64,000 bases of DNA from Bradyrhizobium sp. AUGA SZCCT0176 (GCF_018130145.1 NZ_JAFCMB010000009.1:124001-188000); one strand, 5' to 3'; positions 18,450 to 26,895 are shown, numbered from the stretch's first letter. A program made the numbers and translations. The notes: generated by a model not told the origin, from the letters alone.

Positions 18450-19108
18450 GCCTGCCTCCCGGCGACTTCGCTGATGGCTTCGGCGATGTTGGAATAGGCG
18501 CCGCAGCGGCAGATGTTGCCGCTCATGCGCTCGCGCAATTCGGCATTGGTGAGTTGCGGGACTGCGTTCAGATCGGCGCTGACATGGCTCGGTATGCCGG
18601 CCTTGATCTCGTCGAGCACGGCGACCGCCGAGCAGATCTGCCCGGGCGTGCAGTAGCCGCATTGATAGCCGTCATGCTTGACGAACGCCGCCTGCATCGG
18701 GTGCATATTCTCCGGCGTGCCAAGGCCCTCGATGGTGGTGACGCTCTCACCCTCGTGCATGACAGCCAGCGTCAGGCATGAATTGATCCTGCGACCGCCG
18801 ACGATCACCGTGCATGCGCCGCACTGGCCGTGATCGCAGCCCTTCTTGGTGCCGGTGAAATGCAAATTCTCGCGCAAGGCATCGAGCAGCGTGGTCCTTG
18901 TATCGACCTCGAGTTCGCGCGCCTTGCCGTTCACGTTGAAGGAAACTTTCGACATCACCGGGGCTCCGGAAACCGCAGGCTTCAGGGCGATCTCGGCCTT
19001 GGCCACGAAGGTCGACGTCGTCACCCCGAGGGCCGGCGCCGTGAGAGAAGCGGCGCCGACGACCAACAGGTCGCGCCGAGAGAATCTGAAATCACCGGGG
19101 CTTCGCAT
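18446..19108 (-). CDS. paoA: Aldehyde oxidoreductase 2Fe-2S subunit with Tat signal (PaoA-like)
   Basis: Small iron-sulfur subunit, about 220 residues. The N-terminus has a twin-arginine signal (FSRRDLLVVGAAS) ending in an Ala-rich segment. The first [2Fe-2S] cluster is bound by GCDHGQCGACTVIVGGR plus a later Cys in INSC; the second uses CGYCTPGQ and GNICRCGAY. The RR signal implies the folded heterotrimer is exported, as in E. coli PaoABC. ATG at 19108 is used since it begins shortly before the RR motif. The promoter should lie in the 190-bp region shared with the divergent LysR gene. Confidence 0.92.
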   Translation of the reverse strand: MRSPGDFRFSRRDLLVVGAASLTAPALGVTTSTFVAKAEIALKPAVSGAPVMSKVSFNVNGKARELEVDTRTTLLDALRENLHFTGTKKGCDHGQCGACTVIVGGRRINSCLTLAVMHEGESVTTIEGLGTPENMHPMQAAFVKHDGYQCGYCTPGQICSAVAVLDEIKAGIPSHVSADLNAVPQLTNAELRERMSGNICRCGAYSNIAEAISEVAGRQA

Positions 19109-19254
19109 GCCATCAATCCCTTTTTGCCGCTTGTCGCTCGTTTTGCGCCCGCCTCGGCCACTAACGCCGATCATGACCCGGGGTTGCGCGCAGCCGACAT
19201 CGCGCAGGTCACGACCGCGTGCCTTCAGGCATTTAACGGGTGCAACGCCGCCGG

Positions 19255-19266
19255 ATTAGGCCTAAT
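19255..19266. promoter_or_regulatory. Candidate LysR operator (ATTAGGCCTAAT)
   Basis: A perfect 12-bp palindrome lies between paoA and the divergent LysR gene, 33 bases before the LysR ATG. LysR-type regulators typically bind AT-ended dyads in exactly this kind of divergent promoter. Its assignment to this regulator is positional inference. Confidence 0.45.
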
Positions 19267-19298
19267 AATCGGCATGGACTTATGAAACTGGCTCATGA

Positions 19299-20192
19299 AT
19301 GCTCGGCAAAAACACCAACGACCTCATGGCGTTCCTGGCCGTGGCGCGAGAACGCAGTTTTACGCGGGCGGCAGCGCAGCTCGGGGTTTCGCAATCGGCG
19401 CTCAGTCACACCATTCGAGGACTGGAAGAGCGGCTCGGCTTGCGGTTGTTGACCCGCACCACCCGCAGCGTGGCAACGACCGAGGCCGGAGAGCGGCTGG
19501 TTCGGACGGTGGGCCCCAAGTTCGAGCAAATCGACTCCGAACTATCAGCGCTGACCGAGCTTCGGGAAAAACCCGCCGGTACCATCCGGATCACGGCCGG
19601 CGAGCATGCGGCCCTGGCCGTGCTCTGGCCTGCCTTGACGACGCTGCTGCCGCGTTACCCCGACATCAAGGTCGAGCTGACCATCGATTACGGCCTGACC
19701 GACATCGTCGCGGAGCGATACGACGCCGGCGTTCGCCTCGGTGAACAAGTGGCCAAGGACATGATCGCCGTGCGCATTGGACCGGACTTCTGCATGACCG
19801 TGGTCGGCTCGCCCTCGTATTTCGAACGAAAGCCGAAGCCGAAGAAGCCGCAGGATCTTACGGCGCACGACTGCATCACTGTCCGCCTGCCGACATCAGG
19901 TGGAATCTACGCCTGGGAATTCGAGAAACGCGGTCGCGAAGTCAAGGTGCGCGTCGATGGGCAGCTGGTGTTCAACAGCATCCCGCTCCGGCTGAACGCG
20001 GTGCTGGCGGGGCACGGCCTCGCCTATCTGCCCGAGGACCAGGTCAAGAAGCATCTCGCCGACGGCCGTCTGATCCGCGTGCTCGACGACTGGTGCGCGC
20101 CGTTTTCCGGCTATCACCTCTATTACCCGAGCCGCCGGCAACCCACGCCGGCGTTTGCCGTGCTGGTGGAAGCGCTGCGATACCGGGGGTGA
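19299..20192 (+). CDS. LysR family transcriptional regulator
   Basis: A 297-residue LTTR. The N-terminal HTH covers about residues 6-65 (FLAVARERSFTRAAAQLGVS and the following QSALSHTIRGLEERLG), with the LysR signature ending LLTRTTRSVATTEAGERL. The C-terminal substrate-binding domain starts near residue 92 (GTIRITAGEHAA). It is transcribed away from paoABC, with 190 bases between the two starts, and is the likely activator or repressor of the aldehyde oxidoreductase operon. An ATG four bases upstream is in another frame. Confidence 0.92.
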   Translation: MLGKNTNDLMAFLAVARERSFTRAAAQLGVSQSALSHTIRGLEERLGLRLLTRTTRSVATTEAGERLVRTVGPKFEQIDSELSALTELREKPAGTIRITAGEHAALAVLWPALTTLLPRYPDIKVELTIDYGLTDIVAERYDAGVRLGEQVAKDMIAVRIGPDFCMTVVGSPSYFERKPKPKKPQDLTAHDCITVRLPTSGGIYAWEFEKRGREVKVRVDGQLVFNSIPLRLNAVLAGHGLAYLPEDQVKKHLADGRLIRVLDDWCAPFSGYHLYYPSRRQPTPAFAVLVEALRYRG

Positions 20193-20306
20193 TGGCCAGC
20201 CCCTGATCGCGCGGCAGGGTTTTGCGCGGCCGGGCCGGAACCCATCTGTCATCCAGATGTCATCGAATGCACCAACAGCTTGTTGGACACACATTCGAGG
20301 GCACCG

Positions 20307-22664
20307 ATGGACTATTTCCGACGCTTCACCTTTCTGTTCGCCGCACCGGTCTTTGATACCGACGACCTCGAAGGCCTCCGTTTCAACCAGATCATCACCG
20401 AGATCGAGCGGTCCGGCTTTGAAGTGGTCCGGGCGCGCAAGCTCGAGGATGCGGAGATCCAGGTGCAGACCGACGCCGCGATCGGCTGCATGGTGGTCGA
20501 CTGGGGCAAAAAGGGCCTCGAGGGCAAGACCATGGCCCTGATCAATCTGATGCGCCGGCGCGGCCTCGATTTCCCGATCATCCTTTTGATCCGCCGCAAG
20601 CGGTTCGAGGACCTGCCGGTCGAGGTGCTGGATTTCATCGACGGCTACGTGTTCCTGTCCGAGGAAACGCCGCCCTTCATCGCCAAGAACCTGATCAGCC
20701 GCCTGAAGCAATATGCCGAAACCCTGAAGACGCCGTTCTTCGGTGCCCTCGTCGACTATGCCGAAGAGGGCAACCAGCTATGGACCTGCCCGGGCCACAA
20801 TGGCGGCGTGTTCTACAGCCGCAGCCCGATCGGCCGGGTGTTCGTCGAACATCTCGGCGAAGCTGTCTTTCGCGACGACCTCGACAATTCCGTGCTCGAC
20901 CTCGGCGATCTCCTCACCCATGAGGGCCCGGCGCTGAAGGCGCAAAAGGAAGCGGCGCAAATCTTCGGCGCCGAAAAGACCTATTTCGTGCTCAACGGCA
21001 CCTCGACCTCCAACAAGGTGGTGCTCGGCGCGCTGGTCACCGACGGCGACCTCGTGCTGTTCGACCGCAACAACCACAAGGCGGCCCATCACGGCGCGCT
21101 GATGATGGCCGGCGGCATTCCGGTTTATATCCCGACCGTCCGCAACGCCTGGGGCTTGATCGGCCCGATGCGCTGGGACGCGATCGACGAGACGAGTTTG
21201 CGCGAACGCATCCGCAGCCATCCGCTGGTCAAGGACCCCGAGGCCTGGCGCAAGCCGCGTCCTTTCCGGGTCGCCGTGGTCGAGCAGTGCACCTATGACG
21301 GCACGATCCACAGTGCCGAGATGATCCTGAAAGCGATCGGCCGTCTCTGCGACTACATCCTGTTCGATGAGGCCTGGGCCGGCTTCATGAAGTTTCATCC
21401 GCTCTATGCCGGACGTTTCGCGATGGGACTGTCCGGTCTCGGCCCCGACGCGCCCGGCATCATCGCGACCCAGTCGACCCACAAGCAGCTGGCGAGCTTC
21501 TCGCAGGCCTCGCAGATCCACATCAAGGACCGCCACATCACCGGCCAGAAGCGCCGCATCGAACACCGGCGCTTCAACGAAAGCTTCATGCAGCACGCCT
21601 CGACCTCGCCGTTCTATCCGATCTTCGCCTCGCTCGATGTCGGCGCGCAGATGATGAAGGGCCGCTCCGGCGAGGTGCTGTGGGACGACACGATCCGGCT
21701 CGGCATCGAACTGCGCAAGAAGATGCGTGCGGTCCGCCGCGAATTCGAGGAGAAGGAAGCGCGGCCCGAACGCCGCTGGTTCTTCGAGCCGTTCGTGCCC
21801 GACCGCGTCGCGATACCAGACGTTTCCCGCGCGGGCGCCGTGCACAATGTGGCCTGGGAGACCATCTCCACCGACATGCTGGTCACCGACCCCGTTTATT
21901 GGCAGCTTTCGCCGGACGCGCGCTGGCACGGTTTTCCCGATCTGACCGCGGGCTTCGCCATGACCGACCCGAACAAGCTGACGGTGCTGACCCCCGGCTT
22001 CGACCATGCCACCGGCCGCTATGCCGACCACGGCATTCCCGCCCCCGTTGTCGCGCAGTATCTGCGCGAAAATCGCATCGTGGCGGAAAAGAACGATCTC
22101 AACTCGCTGCTGTTCCTGCTCACCCCCGGCGTCGAGGCCAGCAAGGCCGGCACGCTGATCTCGGGCCTCGTCGCGTTCAAGAAACTGCACGACGACAACG
22201 CGCTGCTGGAAGAGGTGATCCCGGAATTCCATCAGCGCCGGCCGAAGCGTTATGCCGGCGTGCGCTTACGTGATCTCTGCGCCGAGATGCACGGCTTCTT
22301 CCGCAACGCCGGCGTCAGCGCGCTGCAGGCCAAGCAATTCCTCGCCGAGCATCTGCCTGACATCGCGATGTCGCCGCGCGACGCCGCGCGCTATCTGGTT
22401 CGCAACGACGTCGACTATCTGCCGATCGACGCCATCCCCGGCCGCATTGCCACGACGCCCTTTGTGGTCTATCCGCCCGGCATCGCCACCATCGTACCGG
22501 GCGAACGGTTGACCGAGCGTGCGCAGCCGATGATCGACTATCTCAAGATGTTCGAAACCTGCTTCAACACATTCCCCGGCTTCGACGTCGAAATCCAGGG
22601 CGTCTACAAGGAAGTCGATCCGTCCGGCCGCATCCGGCTCTATACCTACGTGGTCGCCGAATGA
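20307..22664 (+). CDS. Orn/Lys/Arg decarboxylase (biodegradative type, PLP-dependent)
   Basis: A 785-residue fold-type I decarboxylase of the prokaryotic AdiA/CadA/SpeF group. The N-terminal wing (receiver-like) domain spans roughly residues 1-130, then the PLP core with NGTSTSNKVVLGA, FDRNNHKAAHHGA, LFDEAWAGF and the Schiff-base lysine in ATQSTHKQLASFSQAS. The C-terminal domain ends with IQGVYKEVDPSGRIRLY. ATG at 20307 follows GAGGG, better than an in-frame start at 20280. Products would be agmatine, cadaverine or putrescine plus CO2. The four-base overlap with the acetyltransferase gene suggests the amine product is acetylated next, which is inference. Confidence 0.9.
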   Translation: MDYFRRFTFLFAAPVFDTDDLEGLRFNQIITEIERSGFEVVRARKLEDAEIQVQTDAAIGCMVVDWGKKGLEGKTMALINLMRRRGLDFPIILLIRRKRFEDLPVEVLDFIDGYVFLSEETPPFIAKNLISRLKQYAETLKTPFFGALVDYAEEGNQLWTCPGHNGGVFYSRSPIGRVFVEHLGEAVFRDDLDNSVLDLGDLLTHEGPALKAQKEAAQIFGAEKTYFVLNGTSTSNKVVLGALVTDGDLVLFDRNNHKAAHHGALMMAGGIPVYIPTVRNAWGLIGPMRWDAIDETSLRERIRSHPLVKDPEAWRKPRPFRVAVVEQCTYDGTIHSAEMILKAIGRLCDYILFDEAWAGFMKFHPLYAGRFAMGLSGLGPDAPGIIATQSTHKQLASFSQASQIHIKDRHITGQKRRIEHRRFNESFMQHASTSPFYPIFASLDVGAQMMKGRSGEVLWDDTIRLGIELRKKMRAVRREFEEKEARPERRWFFEPFVPDRVAIPDVSRAGAVHNVAWETISTDMLVTDPVYWQLSPDARWHGFPDLTAGFAMTDPNKLTVLTPGFDHATGRYADHGIPAPVVAQYLRENRIVAEKNDLNSLLFLLTPGVEASKAGTLISGLVAFKKLHDDNALLEEVIPEFHQRRPKRYAGVRLRDLCAEMHGFFRNAGVSALQAKQFLAEHLPDIAMSPRDAARYLVRNDVDYLPIDAIPGRIATTPFVVYPPGIATIVPGERLTERAQPMIDYLKMFETCFNTFPGFDVEIQGVYKEVDPSGRIRLYTYVVAE

Positions 22665-23251
22665 ACCGGCCAAACGAAACCGCAGGTCCGGCCATGACGA
22701 GCGACCAACCGGTGCTGGTCCGGGCCTCGCGCGATGGCGATGTCGAGGCGATGCTGGCGATCTACCGCCATCATATCCGCCGCGGCATCGAGGAAGGCGT
22801 CGACGACAGCGGCACGCCGGAGCCGGAGGATTTGCGCGACCGGCGCAAGAACCTGCGCAGCCAGCGCCTGCCGCATCTGGTGGCGACCTGCGGCGGCGAG
22901 GTGGTGGGCTACGCTTATGTCGTGCTGTTTCGCAAGCGGCCGGCCTATCGCTACGCGGTCAAGCATTCGATCTATGTGCATCGCGAGCGTCAGGGACGCG
23001 GCGTCGGACGGCTGTTGTTGCAGGAGCTGATCGATGTCTGCGCCGCGGCCGGGTTCCGGCAGATGATCGGCTATATCGATTCCGACAACACGGCCTCGCT
23101 CGCGCTGCATGAAAGGTTCGGCTTTGCCCGCGCCGGCCTGCTGCCGGGCGTCGCCTACCGCTACGGCCGCTGGGCCGACACCGTCATGGTGCAACGTTCG
23201 CTTGCCGCCGGTTCAACCGCACCGCCGCTGATTTCCAGCCCGGGGCGGTGA
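22661..23251 (+). CDS. GNAT family N-acetyltransferase
   Basis: A 196-residue acetyltransferase of the phosphinothricin acetyltransferase-like branch. The acetyl-CoA binding motif A is VHRERQGRGVGRLLLQELI; motif B includes GYIDSDNTASLALHERFGF. Its ATG overlaps the decarboxylase stop (ATGA), so the two are translationally coupled. The context makes a polyamine or agmatine-like substrate plausible but unproven. A start at Met12 (22694) would also leave the domain intact. The last 15 or so residues are a low-complexity tail. Confidence 0.88.
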   Translation: MNRPNETAGPAMTSDQPVLVRASRDGDVEAMLAIYRHHIRRGIEEGVDDSGTPEPEDLRDRRKNLRSQRLPHLVATCGGEVVGYAYVVLFRKRPAYRYAVKHSIYVHRERQGRGVGRLLLQELIDVCAAAGFRQMIGYIDSDNTASLALHERFGFARAGLLPGVAYRYGRWADTVMVQRSLAAGSTAPPLISSPGR

Positions 23252-23273
23252 GCGGGCGTGCAACAAATTCCAT

Positions 23274-23394
23274 GTCGTCCCGGCGAATGCCGGGACCCAT
23301 AGCCGCCGAAGGTCATCGTGCACGAGGCTGGAGCGACATCGGCTCGGACAATAAGCATTTGTGGTTATGGGTCCCGGCGTTCGCCGGGACGACG
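23274..23394. repeat. Inverted repeat with GTCGTCCCGGCGAA arms
   Basis: The left arm TGTCGTCCCGGCGAATGCCG and its continuation are mirrored by a right arm around TATGGGTCCCGGCGTTCGCC, with about 60 bases between. The same family recurs at 28242-28362. It lies between two convergent genes and could act as a bidirectional terminator. Its right arm forms the 3' end of the TfoX-like gene. Confidence 0.88.
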
Positions 23395-23763
23395 ACGGTT
23401 GGGTTTGCTTGGTACCGCCCGCCCCCGCTTCGCCGCAACCCGGTGCGCCGCCGCGAGCGCGGCTCGCGCCCAGACGATCAGCTCATCGGGTTCGTCGAAC
23501 AGCCGCTCCGGCACGCGCCAGAAGGAGAGGTCGATCATGGCGCCCTTCTTCGCATAGTTGAGCGGCGGAAACGCCTCGGCTTCCTTGAATATCTCACGGT
23601 TCTGGTCATCGACCCGGAAATAGAGCGTATTCTCCGTCACCACGGCAAGCATCACGCCGTCGCAGAACACGCCGGTCTTGCCGAACATGCGCCGCATGGT
23701 GACGCGGCCCAGCGGCGCCAGCTGCTCGCTCAGGAATTCGGCATAGGTGGCGCTGGCGACCAT
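23365..23763 (-). CDS. TfoX/Sxy N-terminal-domain protein
   Basis: A 132-residue protein with the TfoX N-terminal domain: VTMRRMFGKTGVFCDGVMLA, then LYFRVDDQNREIF and FPPLNYAKKGAMIDLSFWRVP. Proteins of about 105-115 residues with this single domain are widespread in Rhizobiales and have no settled role; the E. coli homologue affects competence gene expression. The last dozen residues (RRRPGERRDP) are encoded by the right arm of the intergenic repeat, so the reading frame has been extended or its original stop replaced. It begins nine bases after the aldo/keto reductase stop, probably in one transcript. Confidence 0.88.
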   Translation of the reverse strand: MVASATYAEFLSEQLAPLGRVTMRRMFGKTGVFCDGVMLAVVTENTLYFRVDDQNREIFKEAEAFPPLNYAKKGAMIDLSFWRVPERLFDEPDELIVWARAALAAAHRVAAKRGRAVPSKPNRRRPGERRDP

Positions 23764-23772
23764 GCTCGCCGA

Positions 23773-24771
23773 TCACCGCGGTTCGCCGGAGAACGCCTGC
23801 CGCAATGTCGACAGCCGTTCGAGCGCCGCTTGCGGCAATGGACCTTTTTCGACCGCGGCGAATGCGCCCTCGAACTCCTGCGGCGTCGCCATGCCGACCA
23901 GGATGGTGCCCATCGCCGGGTGCGACAGCGCAAACCGCGTCGCGGCCTCGGTCAGGCTGGAAGCAAACCCCTCCTCCACCAGCGGCATCAGGCGGCGGGC
24001 GCGCTCGATATCGGCATCGTAGCTCATGCTCGATCCGATCGGCTCGGGCGCCGGGCTTGCAATCGGATGCCGCGCGGCCGAGCCCGACAAGGCGCCGCCC
24101 GCCAGCACGCGGATGCCGACGACGCCGACGCCGGCCGCCCTCGTGCGATCGAACAACCCTGCATAATCCTGCGCCGGATAATTTTTCGGCAGTTCTTCGG
24201 CGGCGGATGGATTGAGCATGTTGTAGACGATTTGCGCGCTGTCGAAGACGCCGGCATCGATCACCTGATGCAGCGCCGCGGTGTCGCCGACCGCCGAAAT
24301 CCCGAGGAAACGAATCTTGCCGTGCTGACGCAGCCGCTCGAACGCCGGCACCACCTCGCCCAGCACCTGCCGCGCGCTCAGCGCCGATCCGCCGCCGGAA
24401 ACGGTAATCGGATTGTGCAGGTGAAAGATGTCGACGTGCTCAAGACCCAGCCGCGTCAGGCTGCCTTCGAGCGACGTCGTGACGGCATCGGCAATGCGGC
24501 CGAACGCGTCGGGCGGTATTCGGACCTTGGTGCCGACGATCGCGTTGGCCGGCTTCAGCTTTTGCAAGACACGGCCAAGGTTCTTTTCCGATTCACCGTC
24601 GCCGTACAGCACCGCGGTGTCGAAATAATTCACGCCGACTTCGAGCGCCCGCGCCACGGCGCGCTCCTGGTCCGCAGGATCGCCGCGCACCATCACGCCG
24701 CCGACAGCGCCGCACCCAAAGCCCAGCACCGAGAGCTGCATTCCCGTGCGCCCAAAAATTCGCAATTGCAT
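23773..24771 (-). CDS. Aldo/keto reductase (second copy, different branch)
   Basis: A 332-residue oxidoreductase of the aldo/keto reductase superfamily, not closely similar to the one at 13742. Catalytic residues appear in NYFDTAVLYGDG (Asp, Tyr), GTKVRIPPD (Lys) and IFHLHNPI (His). The GFGCGAVGG start and the C-terminal TILVGMATPQEFEGAF fit the L-galactose dehydrogenase-like group. ATG at 24771 follows a clear GGAGGA site; the longer in-frame form from 24837 lacks one. It is followed after nine bases by the TfoX-like gene. Confidence 0.9.
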   Translation of the reverse strand: MQLRIFGRTGMQLSVLGFGCGAVGGVMVRGDPADQERAVARALEVGVNYFDTAVLYGDGESEKNLGRVLQKLKPANAIVGTKVRIPPDAFGRIADAVTTSLEGSLTRLGLEHVDIFHLHNPITVSGGGSALSARQVLGEVVPAFERLRQHGKIRFLGISAVGDTAALHQVIDAGVFDSAQIVYNMLNPSAAEELPKNYPAQDYAGLFDRTRAAGVGVVGIRVLAGGALSGSAARHPIASPAPEPIGSSMSYDADIERARRLMPLVEEGFASSLTEAATRFALSHPAMGTILVGMATPQEFEGAFAAVEKGPLPQAALERLSTLRQAFSGEPR

Positions 24772-24939
24772 CGCTGTTCCTCCGGCTGCTCGCACAATAC
24801 TCGAAATCTTCGTCCCGGGGTAATTTGCGGCTGACACAATTGTAAGTTTGCGTTTCGGAGTTGCGGGATCGGCAAAACTGACGCACAGTTTGGGCCTGTG
24901 CCGGAAATCAACCGGCGAGTATCAAACGAGGAGCACGCC

Positions 24940-25254
24940 ATGATCAAGGTAAGCGTTATGTATCCAAACACGCCGGGGGCGCGCTTCGACCACGATTATT
25001 ACCGCGACAAACACATGCCGCTCCTGAAGGCGCGCATGGGCGATGCCTGCAAGTCCTACACGGTGGACAAGGGCCTTGCGGGTGGCGCGCCCGGTGCGCC
25101 CGCGACCTATGTCGGGATGTGTCACATCTTCGCCGACTCGGTCGAGGCCTTCCAGGCCGGCTTTGGGCCTCACGCCAAGGAGATCATGGGCGACATCAAG
25201 AACTACACCGACATCGCCCCGGTCATGCAGATCAGCGAAGTCGTCGTCGGCTGA
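24940..25254 (+). CDS. EthD family protein
   Basis: A 104-residue small ferredoxin-like-fold protein. FDHDYYRDKHMPLLKARMG is the EthD signature, and CHIFADSVEAFQAGF matches the second half. EthD was first found in the ethyl tert-butyl ether degradation cluster, where it is needed by an unknown mechanism; many relatives are uncharacterised. The ATG at 24940 has a GAGGAG site. It is divergent from the aldo/keto reductase at 24771, leaving a 168-bp promoter region. Confidence 0.88.
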   Translation: MIKVSVMYPNTPGARFDHDYYRDKHMPLLKARMGDACKSYTVDKGLAGGAPGAPATYVGMCHIFADSVEAFQAGFGPHAKEIMGDIKNYTDIAPVMQISEVVVG

Positions 25255-25273
25255 CGGCGGCTGCGCAGCTTGC

Positions 25274-25424
25274 GTAGGGTGGGTCAGGTGACTTGTCCGC
25301 CGCAGCTCGCAGAGAGAAGGCGTAAGCCGTAACCCACCGCCGACGCGAATACGAACAGCGGTGGGTTACGCGGAGTTTGTCTCCGGGCCGCGCTTTGCAC
25401 GGACCCGCCGGCAACCCACCCTAA
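25274..25424. repeat. Long inverted repeat with GTAGGGTGGGT arms and a GACTTGTCCGCCG core
   Basis: The left arm GTAGGGTGGGT is mirrored by ACCCACCCTAA at the right, and GTAACCCACCGC faces GCGGTGGGTTAC inside. The stretch GACTTGTCCGCCG near 25292 also occurs in the elements at 30253 and 44634. It fills part of the 428-bp gap between the EthD-like gene and the glutamine amidotransferase gene. Confidence 0.85.
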
Positions 25425-25621
25425 GCATTAACCTGAATTTCGCCTGGTCAAGTCTTGAAGCGCGCGATGGTAAAGCCAATTCGGACTACCCCCAAAGAAG
25501 CGGTATCGTTCCACGATGTTTGTTGCGGAACCCCCGAAATCTCGACATCATTTTCAAACGCTGCCGGACATCGCCCCCCCTGTAAAAAACCTGGCCGCGA
25601 ACCCCAAGAAGCCGCGTCGGG

Positions 25622-25657
25622 CCTCAGCTCTTTCCCCAAGGAGCTGAGGTCCTTTTA
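25622..25657 (+). terminator. Hairpin followed by TCCTTTT (terminator or attenuator)
   Basis: CCTCAGCTC and GAGCTGAGG form a perfect nine-base stem with a ten-base loop, followed by TCCTTTTA. It ends 25 bases before the glutamine amidotransferase ATG, an odd place for a terminator unless it ends an upstream small RNA or serves as an attenuator. The 200 bases before it hold no gene I can support. Confidence 0.6.
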
Positions 25658-25682
25658 TGTTGTGGTGCCCTGGAAAACTTTC

Positions 25683-26399
25683 ATGCCGAAAATCACGATC
25701 ATTGAAACCGGCGTCATTTCGCCTGCCAATCGCGCGCGGCACGGCTCCTTTCCGCAGATGTTCGAACGGCTGCTTGGCGAGGCGGATGCCTCGGCGAGCT
25801 TTGCGACGGTCCGGCTTGCTGACGGCGAAGCGCTGCCCGATCCCGCCAGCCTCGAAGCCATTCTGCTCACGGGATCGCCAGCCGGTGTCTACGACGATCT
25901 CGACTGGATCGCACCGCTCGAGCGCTTTGTACGCGCGGCATATGAGGCGAGAGTTCCAATGGCCGGAATCTGCTTCGGCCATCAATTGATCGCGCAGGCG
26001 CTCGGCGGAACGGTGCGCAAATCGGAAAAGGGCTGGGGCATCGGGCGCCACGTCTATGACGTCGTGCCCGGCAACGGCGTGATCGAAGGCGATAGGCTAG
26101 CCATTCCCGCCTCGCATCAGGACCAGGTCATCGCGCCGCCCACGGGGGCAACAACCATATTTCATTCGCCGTTTACGCCGCACGCGGGCCTTCTCTATGC
26201 GAACGGCGTAACGCTATCGGTGCAGCCGCATCCCGAATTCACCACGGCCTTTGCGCATGTCTGTTGCGAAAAAGCCGGTCAGAACAACGCTCCCGAACCG
26301 CTGGTCACGGCGGCCAAGGCTTCGCTCGAGCAGCCGCTCGACAGCCCCGACCTCGGCCGCGCCATCGCGCGTTTTCTGGCGAGGCCGCGCACAGCGTGA
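25683..26399 (+). CDS. Class I glutamine amidotransferase-like protein
   Basis: A 238-residue stand-alone GATase domain, of the type annotated as GMP synthase-like. The nucleophile elbow GICFGHQLIAQALGG puts the catalytic Cys at about residue 97; His183 and Glu185 in QPHPEFT complete the triad. No synthetase domain is fused. Relatives include gamma-glutamyl-polyamine hydrolase-like and GuaA-like domains, so it may hydrolyse a gamma-glutamyl amide. The ATG at 25683 is the first that gives a family-like N-terminus (MPKITIIETG). A hairpin lies directly upstream. Confidence 0.88.
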   Translation: MPKITIIETGVISPANRARHGSFPQMFERLLGEADASASFATVRLADGEALPDPASLEAILLTGSPAGVYDDLDWIAPLERFVRAAYEARVPMAGICFGHQLIAQALGGTVRKSEKGWGIGRHVYDVVPGNGVIEGDRLAIPASHQDQVIAPPTGATTIFHSPFTPHAGLLYANGVTLSVQPHPEFTTAFAHVCCEKAGQNNAPEPLVTAAKASLEQPLDSPDLGRAIARFLARPRTA

Positions 26400-26411
26400 T
26401 CGATTGTGGTG

Positions 26412-26558
26412 CTATGTATCCCCACCAGGACCGCCCACCGAGTTGTCGGGATTGCCGTCTGCATTCGGCTTCACCTTCGTCCCCTGACGAACGGCGAAGG
26501 CGATAAATCCCACCAGCGCGCACAACGCCAGCAGGGGTCCCAACCAGTTCGGCATCAT
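26412..26558 (-). CDS. Small single-pass membrane protein
   Basis: A 47-48 residue protein: a short N-terminus, one hydrophobic helix (LGPLLALCALVGFIAFAV) and a polar Asn/Gly-rich tail. A GGAGG site lies just upstream of two adjacent ATG codons (26558 and 26555); the second has the better spacing. It converges with the glutamine amidotransferase gene, whose stop is 12 bases away. I do not recognise a family; its reality rests on the strong ribosome site and the clean membrane segment. Confidence 0.6.
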   Translation of the reverse strand: MMPNWLGPLLALCALVGFIAFAVRQGTKVKPNADGNPDNSVGGPGGDT

Positions 26559-26687
26559 CGTCCTCCGCCTCGTTTTGCACCAGGCACTCACACGACGCAT
26601 ATTTCGTGCCCGTAGAGCGCCGCGAAACCCACCAGACCCAAGACCTATGGGCTTCGCTTGGTGAGGATTACCGCATCGTTGGACGCG

Positions 26688-26876
26688 CTATTGGGCATAT
26701 GGGTTCAACTTAGGAAGCCCCTGTTTCCAATTGACCCATTCCTCAGCGTCCCGCAGCGACACAAAATCCGCGATCGGAATGTCCGCAATGTCGGCGCGAC
26801 GCTCCGTCACACGCCAGCCGCCCTCCGCCAGACGCTCCAGGATGAGGGATTCAACTGGTAACCCAACCTTGCTCAT
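26688..26876 (-). CDS. Small hypothetical protein, 62 residues
   Basis: A short soluble protein (MSKVGLPVESLILERLAEGG onward) with alternating hydrophobic pattern and an acidic C-terminal half. The ATG at 26876 lies 20 bases after the stop of the HExxH protein gene and has a GAGG site. Longer in-frame starts at 26903 and 26930 would overlap that gene. No family recognised. The tight spacing suggests it is the second gene of a two-gene unit. Confidence 0.5.
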   Translation of the reverse strand: MSKVGLPVESLILERLAEGGWRVTERRADIADIPIADFVSLRDAEEWVNWKQGLPKLNPYAQ

Positions 26877-26895
26877 ACTTGACCTCGCTATCGCA

